Notes: a model not told the origin generated them from the sequence alone. 64,000 nucleotides of DNA from Trema orientale (GCA_002914845.1 JXTC01000463.1:34397-98396), one strand, 5' to 3'. Counted from the first letter of the stretch, positions 22,275 through 36,027 are shown. Numbers and translations: made by a program.

Positions 22275-23560
22275 TAGTGGTGTCAAAACGAGTCGGCACA
22301 GGCACGACACGATTATAAAGTGAGCACAACATGATTAGTAACCGTACTCGGTACAGCACGATACGATTAATAACCATGTCTGGACTGGTACGGCACAATA
22401 AGTAAACATGTTCGGGCCGGCACAACACATAACACGAATAATAGGCACGATGAGCACAATTAAGAAAAATATTTAGTTTATAAAAATATACTTATTTTAA
22501 ATTTATTTTAATTTTTTTTGGGCATAATTTCAATAGAATAAATTTAAAAAAATAGAAAAAAATTAAAATATTTTCTAAGTAAAAATAATATATATTATAA
22601 ATATTATATCAATTTTTAATTTTTTTAAAGTAAAAAAGTTCCAAAATTTAATAAGTTTGAGCCAAAGAGTTTAAAGATATTAAGAATCTAAGGCAAAACT
22701 CATTTCCAATAGAAAATTCTTAGAATGTTAAGAAAGAAAAATACAGCATAGATATGTGCCAATCATAACTTTTGAGTTATACCTTATAATTTGAGTATGT
22801 GCTAATTTAGTTATAATATACTTTAACTACAGATTTTTAAATAAATTATCATTACTCATGTACACTCTAATATTTCAATTTAGATTTGTTTTTATATAAA
22901 AATTATCTTAATTTTCAAATAATTTCTTTTTTTTTTTTTATATAATAATTAACATTTCATAATTCATAATTACTTAAAAAGAAATGGTATTAAAATAACT
23001 GAATTTAAAAAAAAAATAATGAGAATGATTATGGAACAAGAATAATAAGAGTTTGAAAATGGAAATAATTTGGCGTGAAATCATATATATTATGAAAAAT
23101 GGGCAAGATTAGAGACAAGGATAATATAATAAAAAAAACAAGCACAACTAGGCGTGGAAATATCATAGGACCTAAAATGAGTGCAATTAGTGCGAAAATG
23201 GCATAATATCGAAAACGAGTACGATTAGATACAAAAATAGCATAATATCATAAATGACCACAATTAGGCACGAAAAATAGCTAATACTGGAAATAGGCAC
23301 GATGATAGCATAATACCGAAAACGAGAATAATTTGGCATGAAAATAAACAAGCACGATAATGACGTGTTAATAGTATGATTACGATACAAAATCAGGCAC
23401 AGACACATGCATGTAATAGGCCGAGCATGACACTACATGATTAGTAATTGTACTTAGGCCAGCACGATACAATTACTAACCGTACCCAGTTTGGCACGAC
23501 ACGAAGCACGAATATGCCACAACTAAATATTCCTGAGCTAGCACGACACAACCTATTCAA
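22275..23560. repeat. Decayed repeat with GGCACGACACG motifs and a ~50-bp minisatellite
   Basis: Both ends (22275-22450 and 23395-23560) carry many copies of GGCACGACACGA, CAGCACGATACGATTA and ATTAGTAACCGTAC phrases, in direct orientation. Between them, about 23030-23380 contains diverged ~50-bp units of the form AAAACGAGTACGATTAG...AAAATAGCATAATA. GGCACGACACG-rich repeats are widespread in plants and are usually assigned to DNA transposons. I could not define TIRs or a target duplication here. No coding potential. Confidence 0.5.
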
Positions 23561-23649
23561 CATTTCAGATTAGAATACTACTACAGAGATGTCCAACAAC
23601 AAGCCTGCAGTCTACAAAGGCGTACTTCTCTTCTTGAACCAAAGGGACT

Positions 23650-23652
<3 letters not shown>

Positions 23653-23681
<29 letters not shown>
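23653..23681 (+). repeat. (CTTT)n microsatellite
   Basis: Seven or so uninterrupted TTTC units in a T-rich tract; intergenic. Confidence 0.85.
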
Positions 23682-25238
23682 TTTTATTTTTTTTCCTTGT
23701 TTTTTCCTTTCCCTAAGTGACCAAATGTTTTTGCTCCATACTTAAGATACTTTAAGAAATTGTCAGCATTGTAAAGCTTATATCTCCTCCAATCTACATG
23801 AGATAATGAAAATTTAAAATCAAGCTTCTTTGTTTTCGTTTTTTTTTTTTCTTTTTTCTATTAGCTCAAATTAATTTTTTTAATTTATTATCTTGTTGTA
23901 TTATTTTCTTGTATGCATTTTTCTTTTTACTAGTTTTGTTTGTTCATGTTAATTAGTTATTTAATGAATTACTCCATGCATTTTTTTATGATATGATATT
24001 CCATGTAATATGCATATTTGATAGTAGTAATATAGTGTTAATAGTAATATTTGAAAGATGTATATCGGAGATTATTAGACGAATGACAATTTGACTATAT
24101 ACATTGAGAAAAATATTTTTGATATTATTGAAAATAAGACTATTATGCAACGTTTTCAAACGATGAAAATTTGTCGGGAGCAATTATAATGTACTTCAAT
24201 TATTTGATATTAGAATGATAATATTATGAATTTTTTGTGTCCTTTTTCATGCTAAAAAAAAATTGCATCATGCTTCCACTAAATAAAATTTTGGCTTATC
24301 TCCAATTTTTCAGACATGTAACAAGGTTAATAAAAAAACTTATGGAAGAAAGGAAGTCCTACTCTAATGGATTTCCCTTTAGAAAATAGGAAATTAAGTT
24401 GTGAAAGCAATGCTTCTGTTCGCATTTAAATCTAACCGGAAAGTCAAAGTAGAGTAACACTCTGACTGTATCTAACATGTACAAATTCTGACTTTGTTAT
24501 TTTTAGAGTGATTTTTTTATTTTCCCTACAAATGAAGGTTTGGTTTTCTCACCTTATTGAAGTTCTTCTACATCCTTTGCATTTTTTTTTTTTTTTGGGA
24601 AGGAAAGATCACCTGCTTTGCATTTTCCTTTTGTTGGTTTTGGTAACATTAATTTGACATAGACATAAACCACTGTTGGTATCTACATTGCCTTCCCCCC
24701 TTATGAAAATGCATAAATTCCAATAAACATATTTAAAAAGAAACAAAAAAAACATATAAATCAACCAAGCTGCACAACAATTTATCTTTCCCCCAAAAAA
24801 AAACCCAGTTAAATATGCTGATTAATTGTCTTACATCCATCATAAATAATTCTTTTGCCCACCAGTAAAACTATTATTTCTTCATTTCAAAAAAAAAAAA
24901 AATTGCATGCATGCGTAAGATTTATTTATTTTTTATTCATTTCCAAATAGTCACAAAAAAAAAAACCGCTGTATATTTCTGAATTAAAATTTTCCGATAT
25001 CACTATTAAGGAAAAAAGAAAACCATTATTTTTTTTTTTTGAAAAGGAAATGGAAAACCATTATTAGTACATAAAAAATTAGTATAATTAATCTAATCCT
25101 AATCTATATGGTTCAAATTATCAAAACAATACTATTTACTATTTAAAATTAAAAAGGGCCAAAAAAAAAAAAAAAAATTCAAAATCAAAATCTCAAATCC
25201 CAGCAAGGAAAAGAAGCCCCTCTCTCTTTCTCTCTCTC
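23682..25238. other. AT-rich intergenic DNA upstream of CNOT10
   Basis: Long poly-A and poly-T stretches and no convincing reading frame. The last ~150 bp are pyrimidine-rich and form the CNOT10 core promoter region. Confidence 0.5.
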
Positions 25239-25245
25239 TATAAAC
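25239..25245 (+). promoter_or_regulatory. TATA box of CNOT10
   Basis: CTATAAA follows a (CT)n tract, which is a common arrangement in plant promoters. It lies 329 bp before the ATG, implying a ~300-nt leader with start near 25270. Inferred from position and sequence only. Confidence 0.5.
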
Positions 25246-25484
25246 CTTCGTTTTATTATTATCCTTATAAAATCTCAAAACCCCAAAATTTGGCGTAATT
25301 AGGTTTTATTTTTTTTCTTCACTGCGAATCGGGACACATCTCATCTCAGACTGAGACTCAAAATTCTCACGGCTAAACAAACTCAACCAAGTGTCTCTCT
25401 CCGCACCATTAGGGTTTTCCTTTCTCCACATTCCATTCCGTTCTCCGATTCTCTCATTACCACTTTTTAGGGTTTCCCCCATTA

Positions 25485-25490
25485 ATGTGA
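25485..25490 (+). promoter_or_regulatory. Minimal upstream ORF (ATG-TGA) in the CNOT10 leader
   Basis: An ATG directly followed by TGA lies 84 nt before the main start and out of frame with it. Start-stop uORFs can stall ribosomes and lower translation of the main frame. Whether the transcript includes it depends on the real start site. Confidence 0.4.
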
Positions 25491-25573
25491 AGAATCGTGT
25501 TTGTTTGGTTTCGGTTTTGGGTTTCCGTGCATTTGGATTACGCTGTTTGGCTCTCTGATTGGTCGATCCGTTC

Positions 25574-28210
25574 ATGGAAGCTCGGGATTCGTCCTCGCCG
25601 GCCGCGAATCGGGATGGGCCTTCTACTCCTCCTCCTCCGCCACCGCCGCCCGCGGTGGTGGTGGAGGACGACGCCGTTTTGTCCGTCGCCGCTGCGCTCT
25701 CCAAGGACGCCGCCCTGCACTTCCAGTCCGGGAAGTTCGCCGAGTGCGTCGATGTCTTGAACCAGCTCTTACTCAAGAAACCTGACGATCCCAAGGTGAG
25801 AATCTGGGGGAGTTTGACTCCCCGTTTTTTTTTTTTTAGGTTTGTGAGTGATGGGTCGGATTGAAGATGCTTATTTTTGTTTTGAATTGTAGTTGGTGTT
25901 GCTTATCGCTATTCGATCTTCGTAAAATTGTGAGAAATTTAGTGTTAAAATGGGGCGAAATGGATACAATTGGATTCGTTTGAGTTGATGAAGTTCGTGG
26001 TTTTTGGTGGATTTTGGATTGGAGGATTAGTTCGATGCTATCGTTTATCTTGTTGTTTAATTTGACTTTTTATTTAGCAAATGGGCATATAAATTGGAGC
26101 GGATACTGATGCTTGGTGGATATTTTGTGTTGTAATTGGGAAGTATTCTGTTGATGGCCTACATGAGTTTGTTAAGATCGAAAATCTAGTTATATTTTGT
26201 CAAGTGTGATTTGAAATGTCACGAAAGTGAGGGTATAGCACAATTATACGCTGGCAGTTTCTGAGTGTTCTCTTAGGAGGTCGATTTCTTCTATTAATAA
26301 TGCAGAACAATATTTTTAAAATTTGACTATGTTAGCTCTTGGAAGACTGCTTGGATTTTCATTTATGAAGGTGTGCATTTTTTATTTCTTTGAAGAATGG
26401 GGTTGATTTATGGTTGCAATTTGATTCAATGTCAATAAGTGTTTGGTTTTGTGAATATATATATATATATACACACACATATATATATATATATATTTTG
26501 TTTCAAATGAAACATATATATATATATATACACACATATAGTTTGAAATGAAGTTATTATTATATTTTCCCTTCTTTTGTTTTTTACTTTTGAATTGATG
26601 CTTATAAGTTAATATTATCAGGTTTTTCACAACATTGCAATTGCGGAATACTTTCGGGATGGTTGTTCAGATCCAAAGAGATTGCTAGACGTACTTAACA
26701 ATGTGAAGGTGTATTCCCTTTTTCTTTCTCCTTTTTTCGTGCACCAATAGTTCTCTTGTATTGCATTTATCAAACATATGGGCGCATAATTCTGCGGACA
26801 TTATGTACATCTAACCAAGTCAAGTTGTTAAACAGTCTGAGGTTATTATAGATTCATAAAGTATCTTTTGACAAGTTCACATATTTCTTGGCACAAAGAA
26901 GGTTGAGGTCCTCAAATTTCCATTTTCATAATGTAAAAATATTGTTTGTGCAAATATCTCACGTTACCCTTTGTGTTTCTCTGTGTGTTGACTTAGGTTA
27001 GGGGAGTTTAGTCTTTTGAAATATTATGTTGTTATTCTGTTTTATGCGATCTCCTCATAATACCTGTTTGCTTTGTCGCATTATTTTGTACAAGGTCCTT
27101 TGAACTGGTTTGCAGTTGAGTTTGCATGCCTTTATCTTCAATTGTTTGATAGGGTGAATTTTGGTTGCAAGTTTAGTTTTTCATTCTAATTTTTTTTTTC
27201 TTTGATAGCTGTGGTCATTTTTGTCGTCTTTTCCCTTTCAATTTTAATATTTTATTTTATTTATTTATTCGTTTTTGTGAAACGCATAGACAGACACTAA
27301 GGCATTCCTCCTTGAGGCAAGGGTAAGCCTTAAAAAAGACAAAAACTTCATAAAACTTGAGATACGTAGAACATTTCATAATTGTAAACAATACATAATC
27401 TCTCAAACTCGGTAAGTCTACAGTTATTAAGAAGCTTAAAATAGTTCTAAAAACTAGCTAGAGTTGAAAAGCATAGCTGCATAGAGATAGATCATAAATA
27501 TAATGGCATTTGTAGACATTCTTCTTCTCAAAACCCTATTGCCCCTGCTTCTTTATTTGCTGTCTACAAGTTCTTTTTTTTTTTTTTTGTGGGGGGGGGG
27601 GGGGGGGGGGTGATTTTTATGTTTAGTTGATCCCATAAATGCAGGCTGAAAAGCATAAATAGACCCATAATTTTTTAAACCACCAAGGCCAATATTAACT
27701 GAGCTGTACCTTTCCATTTAAAGGTCATACCTCAAGCTTTGAGAGAATGCCATGAGGCCTGCTCCTCACGATGCACAACTGAGGCTTATGCCTCATGGCA
27801 TTTTTTTTCTTTATTTGCCATGTTGATGATAAATTGTAGAAGTTATAAAATACAGTGAGCATTGGCTATGTGAGCGTCATTTCTTTGCAGTTGTTGATTT
27901 GCTTATTTCCATTTGCTACAATAACTGGTGTATGATGTGGCGCCCCTTTACTTTGACTTGCTTTAATTTGCATTTTATGCAATTCCTTCAGAAGCTAGAA
28001 AGTAATATCATAGGTTCTGCTTGTTGGAAATGACATAATTACTATTCTCTATTCTCTAATTGATGATATTGCTATATTTAGAGCTCGTCAGAATTACAAT
28101 TACTGGCTATAGGCATAATATAATAGGAACTGTTCGTTCTTTTTTGTTTATTTGGACTAGGTAATCTCATACTTTTCTTTGTTCATTTCTACTCGTAATT
28201 TCTAATTCTT

Positions 28211-28241
<31 letters not shown>

Positions 28242-31200
28242 TAGAAGAGGAGTGAAGAGCTTGCACAAGCATCTGGAGAGCAGGGGGAGGCTAGTGGCAG
28301 CGTTGGAAATAAAGTTATGTTAGGGTCTAAAGGATCTAATACATTGGCGCATCCATTTTCTGCTTCTAGTAATTCAAGTACTGTTTACATGGATGAGTTT
28401 GACACTTGTGTTGCTACCCTAAACATAGTATGTTCACATGGTCAATTTATCAGGTTTTTGCTTCCAGTGTTGATTGATAAGTTTTTTCCTCTGTATTTGT
28501 TCGATTGATGTGTTTGTGTTGAATTTGGACGTCTCTAGGCGGTTATCTGGTTCCATTTTCATGAATATGTGAAAGCATTATCAGTTCTTGATCCTTTATA
28601 TCAAAATATTGGACCCATTGATGAGGTACGTGAAATTATGAGCATAACAATCTTCTGATTTTTTTCTTAATCGAGTACTAAATGGTAATAGCATCTTGAA
28701 GCACTTCTCTTCTTGTTAAATGCAGACAACGGCACTTCATATTTGCCTTTTGTTGCTGGATGTTGGGCTCGCTTGCCATGATGCACCAAAGTCGGCAGTA
28801 AGTTTTTATTTTAATCATGTTTGATTTGTTGCTTAATTTTGATTTACATTGTGATTTGTCATTTAGGAATGACTCTAATGTCATCTAGAGCTAGTGATGA
28901 ATGCAAAGCCCCATATGTTTTGCTGGAGATTCTTGTTTTGTGATTGTACATGTTAAGTGCTCTCAATAAGTTCATTGAATTGATTTTGGTTGTAGCTCTA
29001 GTGGGAGTTCTTATATGTACCCAGGGACCAGTGATTTATACAGACAGTTATATCGTTCTCTCTCTCTCTCTCTCCTTATTTTTCATTTTTAAACTATGAT
29101 TTCAATTTTTCTGTCTGCAAGTTTCAAAACTTATTCTTTTGCTGTTCTCCTACCTTTTTTTTGAAAAAAGTTTTTTGCTTCTTCCTTTTGAAGTTAGCAC
29201 GAAATCAACCGTGTTGAACACTATACCAAGTTACAGACTAGAGAGTTTTGGGAAAACTTACCTTGACTATGGTTGAAGAGCGTCCTATGTAATGCAAGAT
29301 ATATGTTCTCTCATTCACGTATTCCTTGTAATTGACTTTGTGTGTATTAATTCGATTTGTAAGAATGAACTTTATTTACTTCCCAAAAAAAAAGTGAATG
29401 CATTTACTTTACTAAAGAAGTGATAGGAGGATAAACTTTTTTCAAGTTGTCAACCCAAACTCCTCTTTTTTCCTTTATTTTATTTTATTATTTTTAGTTT
29501 AAACATTTAATGGAAGGATTAGGTTAGTCTCCTCTGTTTGCACTTAGCATCTTACTTGCTGCTCAGTTCCTGCCATATGTTGTGTTTTCTCTAGTATGTG
29601 AAGTGTACTTGGAAAGTTGATGGTAATTGCAATTTTAAGAGGAAAGAAAAAGAATAGTTTGACACTCTCCTCTTAAATCATATGTCATCTACTTTTTATT
29701 TTGATAGGAAACTTTAAAATTTATTGCAGGAGAAAAAAAACAGTTGGATGATAAGATATCATCTAAAGAAAAAGCATAAAAAAACTACAGCAAACTATTC
29801 CAATCTCTGTAGAGATCGGAAAAGGACACCTCCTTAAAACTATTATTTTTATAGACCCACAAAGCCACGAGGTCTTTTACTTTATCCCATATGGACTCTA
29901 GATTTCCTATATCATCATCAAAGATTCGATTATTCCTTTCCATCCAGAGAGCCCATAGAATAGCTATAACCGCCACATTCCACAATTTCTATAAATTAGT
30001 GAAAATTCCATGAAAATAAATGGAGAGAAATTAATTGTTTGAAGTGGTTTGTGACATGTTAACCCATTACTTTTTTGCATTGGATTCAGAGTATTATGAA
30101 GAGTTCATCATATTGCGGTACTGCAAAAATTGTTATTTTCTTTTACCAGAACTTCCACTGTTTTTCACTTTTAAACTTGCATGATTGCTTGTCTTTACTG
30201 AGGAATAAGAACTTTTGGTACTTTGAAATGCTCAATGGTTGGTGACTATTTGATTGCAATAGATAGATTCTTTGCAATTCGGATTAGTTTCTAGCTTTGA
30301 TGCAGGATAGTTGCTTTGAATATGTATGTTAAATGCACAGAGTAAAGGGACAGATTGGTCTCTCATAGAAATAATTGTGTGATAGAAGCAACATTTGATG
30401 TATTACGTGAATTCTTTTGAGTACAAAACTTATAATACTTTGCTTTGGTGAAGCAAAACATGTTGTCTTTACTTATGTAGTTACTGGAGTTATATTGCTT
30501 TATGTGGTGGATTAATGCTCAAATCCGTTATCATGGGTCATGTTCTTTTAAAGGAACATCACTTTTGGTGTTTCAATCAATTTCTTTTAAATGTTCTCGT
30601 TTGAGTTTCAATCAATTGTGATATCACCTAAGACAGGAACTTCATGATGATTTTCATAATGCATGTCTACTCTTTGCTTGTATTGTAGATGTTGCGTTTT
30701 GGATCACCCATTAGGTTGAGTTTGTCTTCCAATATAAGGAAACCAGTCTGCTTGATTACTGCTGGATTTAGAATTTTAGATTGGGTAGATGCTAGTATTC
30801 TATGATGTCTGTTGACGAAACTTACTTGAAAGTTTAGATATGTTTTCATTTCCTGTCAAATTTAGAAGTTAGAGAGTGCAAAGCAAATGTTGTGAAAGCC
30901 TGGTGCTAGGTTTATTTCCTTCATAAAATTTGGTGGCTTGAAATGTCCGATAAAGCTTCTCTGTTTCTTTTTTTTTTTTTGGTCGGGCAGGTGGATGTGG
31001 GGTTTTAAAAATTCCAATTTCTTGCTTTGAAAGAGTTGTTTTTTTGTGTGTGGATGTGTGTGTTTATGTGTCTATACTCCTTTTTTGTGCTCCTGATTGG
31101 TCCCATTTGCTGTTTCTTTCATTCAGGATGTTTTGTTATATCTAGAAAAAGCTTTTGGTGTTAGCTGTACAAATCAAAGTGACAACGGAAATACAGCGCT

Positions 31201-33055
31201 GCAACCTGCCAACTTAGTTGCGAAATCTTCCTCGCTTCCTACCAGTTCGTTGGCCACAGATGCTTCTAATTCAGAATTAGTTGCTAATAATGCTTCAGAA
31301 AAAACCTTATCAAGAACACTATCAGAGGAAACACTTGAGTATGAATCTGTGTTTTTGGACATGGATGTGTCTCGGCCAACTGGTCTTTCAGCTTCGAATG
31401 ATTTTTTGAGGAACTCAGTTGACAGGTCGATATCTTCTGTTGATCTGAAGCTTAAGTTACAACTTTACAAAGTCCGGTTTTTGCTTCTAACTAGAAATTT
31501 AAAGCAAGCTAAGCGTGAAGTCAAGCACGCTATGAACATTGCACGTGGGAGAGACTCATCAATGGCTCTTCTCTTGAAGTCCCAGCTTGAATATGCCCGT
31601 GGTAACCATCGAAAAGCCATCAAGCTATTGATGGCTTCTAGCAATCGGACAGACACAGGGATGTTGAGTATGTTCCACAATAATCTGGGGTGCATTTATT
31701 ATCAGCTTGGAAAATACCACACATCATCAGTTTTCTTTTCCAAGGCATTGAATAATTGTTCATCTCTTCGGAAGGACAAGCCTCTTAAGCTGTCGACTTT
31801 TTCACAGGATAACTCTCTCCTTATAATATATAATTGTGGCATGCAGTACTTGGCCTGTGGGAAACCTCTTCTCGCTGCTCGTTGTTTTCAAAAAGCTGGT
31901 TTGATTTTCTACAAGCGGCCTCTGTTGTGGCTTAGACTTGCAGAATGCTGTCTAATGGCTTTAGAGAAAGGACTACTAAAAACCAGTCTGGCTCCAGCTG
32001 ACAGATCAGAGGTCCGAGTATATGTAATTGGAAAGGGAAAATGGAGGCAACTTGTTTTAGAAGATGGGATTATGAGAAACGGAAATGTGGATCTTGAGAG
32101 AGGTGATTTATTACTGGGTAGTGATGGGCAGCCAAAGCTCTCGTTGTCCCTCGCCCGTCAGTGTCTCCATAATACTCTGTACTTGTTGGACCGCTCTGAG
32201 TTAAGCCATCTGAAGTCCGGTTTACCTTCCAATTCGTCCTTGGATGAGAATGAATCAACTGAAATGGCATCTTCCAAGATCTCAAACCACAAGAACTTGC
32301 AGAACATCGACTCCAAGGCATCCACGGTAGCAGTAGGCTTAGGCCAGCTTAATGCTAACGGGGATGCAAAAGAGCAAAAGGGAGGAACAACTCAAGAGCT
32401 TGTGCAGAACTCACTCACCTACTATGAAGATATCTGTAAAAAGGAAAATACATTGATCAAGCAAGCTCTATTTGCTAACCTGGCATATGTAGAGTTGGAA
32501 TTGGGAGATCCTGTGAAGGCTCTTTCAACTGCAAAGTCCTTGTTGGAACTTCCAGAATGTTCTAGAGTTTACTTGTTTCTAGCTCATATTTTTGCAGCAG
32601 AGGCTCTGTGCTTGCTGAACAGGCAAAAGGAAGCTATCGATCATTTATCAATATATTTGTCTGAAGGAAGTGTGCAATTACCATTCACCCAAGAGGACTT
32701 CGAGCAACGTCAAGTGGACCGGACTGTTGATTTTGAAGATTTAAATGGTGGATCAGCGAATGCCAAGAATTCTCCCCCTCAAGACTCAGAAGGTATCACG
32801 TTCCTTAAGCCAGAAGAAGCACGTGCAGCACTTTACGTAAATTTTGCTACCTTGTATGCGATGCAAGGTGAATTTAACCAGGCCCACCAGTTTGTTTCAC
32901 AAGCGTTGTCCATAACACCCAACAGTCCGGAAGCTACTTTGACCAAAGTTTACGTGGATCTGGCACTCGGTAAGTCAGAAGAAGCTCTTGCCAAGTTAAA
33001 ACACTGCAGTCGAATCATGTTTCTCTCCAGTGGATTAACATTGAATAATTCCTGA
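25574..33055 (+). CDS. CNOT10: CCR4-NOT transcription complex subunit 10 (CNOT10), 6 exons
   Basis: Exons: 25574-25795, 26622-26708, 28245-28427, 28539-28625, 28726-28797, 31127-33055. All introns are GT-AG, and the joined frame is 2580 nt (859 residues), a normal length for the plant protein. Residues about 18-25 are a proline run. Helical TPR-type repeats follow: DAALHFQSGKFAECVDVLNQ at about 43, KLQLYKVRFLLLTRNLKQA and NNLGCIYYQLGKYHTSSVFF in exon 6, and YVNFATLYAMQGEFNQAHQF near the end. CNOT10 is a scaffold subunit of the cytoplasmic CCR4-NOT deadenylase, where it pairs with CNOT11. Serine-rich inserts in exon 6 (about residues 230-280 and 380-420) are probably disordered. The start was chosen as the first ATG in frame with the TPR region. 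Exon 3 is preceded by a very long T tract as polypyrimidine tract. Confidence 0.9.
26455..26540 (+). repeat. (AT)n/(AC)n microsatellites in CNOT10 intron 1
   Basis: Two blocks of (TA)n with ACACAC interruptions are separated by TTTGTTTCAAATGAAAC. Intron 1, 80-170 bp before exon 2. Confidence 0.85.
27748..27800. repeat. Short inverted repeat in CNOT10 intron 2
   Basis: TGCCATGAGGC (27748-27758) and its exact complement (27790-27800) surround a 31-base loop that also contains GAGGC/CCTCA phrases. A poly-G run lies about 140 bp upstream (near 27592-27610). No function is apparent. Confidence 0.6.
29770..29985 (-). pseudogene. LINE 3'-end coding relic in CNOT10 intron 5
   Basis: A minus-strand frame encodes WNVAVIAILWALWMERNNRIF, followed by a Trp/Lys-rich stretch. 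This is a typical C-terminal tail of plant non-LTR retrotransposon (LINE) reverse transcriptase polyproteins. Only ~66 codons remain, antisense to CNOT10. The rest of the LINE was not found nearby. Confidence 0.65.
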
Positions 33056-33166
33056 TCCATGTATTGGTCTTTTATTCATAAATCTCCGACCCACCTCAGT
33101 TTCAAGTTTAGTGAGTAGAGCAGCAATCCTTTAGGAGGATTTGTAACATATATAGTTCAATTCAGA

Positions 33167-33172
33167 AATAAA
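33167..33172 (+). terminator. Polyadenylation signal of CNOT10
   Basis: AATAAA lies 112 bp after the stop codon. A TTGTAACATATATAG upstream element precedes it and T-rich sequence follows, a good match to a plant poly(A) site. Confidence 0.6.
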
Positions 33173-36027
33173 TTTTCTGTTTTCTTTTTTTCTTTCTTCT
33201 TTTGTACCCTTTTTTCCTTTTTTTTTTTTTTTTTTTTTGAAAATTTCATATGTAGGCTCATTAATAGGTGGTGTGGCTGTGTTTTGGTTAGTGCGGAAGC
33301 CCACCTTTTGATATTTGAGGTGTAGTTCAGATTCGGGTCATTGTGTTTTAGTACCTAATTCAGTTGGTTCAAAAAATGTTGAGAATATTTTCTCTTCCTG
33401 ATAAGGGGACTGAAAAAAATTATTCATTCTGGATTTGAGTTCCAAGTCATTTCCTTCCCATCTTTCTTGTTATTCTTTCCCCTCTTTTACCTCTTTTCTG
33501 GATATGTTTAAAATTTCGTATCGGACTACAGCCTTTCTTTCTGAATGTTCTGATAGAGATCTTATTATGTGGCAAAAATGTGATGAAGATCCATGTGGAG
33601 AATGATTTGAATCTGATTTCAAGTTCATCTAAAATAAGTGTTACCTGTAAAACATGGCATGATTGTACATAAATCAAGCAACAAAACTGGTTTTACATCT
33701 TCATGTGGAGTGGGAAAATGACGATTTGTGGAGACCACGAATGAAACTGGGGTGGGTCCCTATCATACGAAATTTGTCGTAAGCTCACGAAGGGAACTTA
33801 ACCATATAAGGTTATATGTGACAGTTATAGGATCCAAACTAGAAGTTTCATTGGATGTCGGACTTATGTCTGTTACCGCATGATAAATTCAGATTATAAT
33901 CTGTAAGCAATAATCAAAATCATACATGTGCCACATGAAAATCCAATTATTCTAAACATTCGTTGTTATTCACAACAGATGGTGCAAGTTGATGTACTGT
34001 AGATAGCTGTGGTACAGAGAAGCCAGCCATCCATATGCCACCACAATCGCATGCTTACATGCTAGATTACGATACAGAAGTTTACCAAACAGTAAATCAA
34101 GCATTATCTTTTGTCAAGAGTTTATATGGTTGAAGCTTATAAATGAGAACTCTTCTAGACCGTGGTTCACTGATATGGGCCATTTAGTGACATAGGCCTC
34201 ATGATAGGACTATATGAATGAATAATCATGATTAGTCACGCGCGATTGATGGTAACATATCTTTAAAAATAGATACCTAAAAATCTACTAAGCATAGCAT
34301 ATATACCTCTTAAAATAACAATGCTTTTCATGATTGTTGGAAGTTACTTTGAGCTCTTAGTGTTCTATGTAATTAGGTTATTGTAATTTATTTTTGGATG
34401 AGAAAGGTAGAATTCATTCATAGCAAAGAAACGGAGATTGTAGTTGAATTGATCAGGATGTAACATTGCACTGAGTTTAGAAATTATGAGAGCATAAAAG
34501 AATTAGAAGAACCAAAGGTAAAACAATTGCTCAGATCAATTTTATTTTTTATTTTTTTTATTTTTTGAGGGCGAGTTAAAAAAGAAGAACCAAACAAAAT
34601 CTTTCTATGACAAGTTTATTTTCCCGGATAATAGAAGGATAGAGAGAGAATCTCTTGGTTTCACATTCACACAAGAGAAACCCTCATCAACGGACACCAC
34701 ATGTTTTCGGTAAGTAAGAGACAAATAACGTTCATGTGCTTCATATTAGAGTGGTCCCTATAGCTTTTACCCTTGGATCTTGGACATTTCTCGTGTATTT
34801 ATCTAGTTATTTATTTGTCTTTTTTTTTTTTTAATGTTTACTAAATTCAATTGAAAATAATAACACCTATCTGCAGAGAATAAGGATACTGAAATTAAAA
34901 TAATACTATATATATGGATTTAGTTTAAATGGTTACAACAATATTTACTGAAATTAAATTGAAACCACTGAGAAGTCATCTATATATATCCCTCGTATAT
35001 CCCTAATCCAATTATGAAATTGAAAGAATTTTTTTACCACATTGAGTGTCACTGTCAATTTGTCAATGGGGAATGATTCTTTCTTTTATCTCCTTTTTTT
35101 TTTGTTTTTTTTGTTTTGTTTTTTGGGTCAAGTAGGAAAGTGATATAAATTCTTTTATTTATTAGTATCATGAAACAATAACAAAAAGTATACCTTATAT
35201 TTATCTCAAAACTAGGTGGTAATCAAGTCCTAAAATTAAGACATATATACGTATATATATAAACACATGCATGATAAGTATCAAACTATGCTATAATATT
35301 AATCGTTTAAATATAAATTATGAAGTTGGAATTTCTTTCATTTATGTTATTCGTCTATGATTACGTTAAAGAAATTAATTTCTAGGATCGCATTTTTTTC
35401 AGATGAATTTTCAGATCAGAAACGTCTTGATGATGTGTTAATGAACATTATCACCATGGGGCTGGCATTATTGATTATTAAAGTATTGGCATCAAGGAAA
35501 AGCATTGGGTTATGGATAGCACCAAATCTTATTCCTTGTAAAAAATTTCTACGATCTGAAACGCTGCTTTATTATTGCTAGATAGTTTCTCTTAATCGAT
35601 AAGGTAGAACTTTAACTCTTTTCTTTACTTTTTAACAAGGGACAAATGTGCTTAGCTATATCACTTTATTTTATCAACAAAGTGATTGCTCAAAACGTGT
35701 AACATTAAGATTTTTTTCGTTGCATGTTGGGTGGTCCACAAATGTCTCTAGATGTTACACTAGCAAGGAACTTGAATTGTGGTTGCTGAACTTAATAATC
35801 TATCACTTATTATAAAATTATTAAAAGACTTGAGAAATTGTCTCAGTCACTCATAATTTTCGGTATAAATTATTATGGCTGGACTTGGATTTTTCGAGAG
35901 CCCATTGGAAACATCCAAAACCAGCTTATTTCTCCAAATACCAATGGCTAGCTGGCTTTAATGTCGTTGTCAATGAAAATTTGTTGTAAATTATAATGGT
36001 TTTATGCCAGATATGTTCCTAAAGGAC
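33173..36027. other. Intergenic DNA between CNOT10 and the SINE
   Basis: AT-rich with poly-T runs near 33219-33238 and 34817-34833. No convincing gene or complete mobile element was found on either strand. Short open frames (33447-33677, 35357-35581) lack recognisable motifs and codon structure. Confidence 0.5.

Noticed and set aside
25306..25794. 162-codon minus-strand frame over the CNOT10 leader and exon 1
   Set aside because: It is the complement of GC-rich exon 1 plus leader, lacks any motif, and opposes a well-supported exon.
26382..26630. 82-codon minus-strand frame in CNOT10 intron 1
   Set aside because: Composed mainly of (AT)n/(AC)n microsatellite translation.
31097..31126. ATG at 31097 as a separate start for the long CNOT10 exon
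   Set aside because: The region 31097-31126 is intron ending in a CAG acceptor; the exon joins in frame to five upstream exons.
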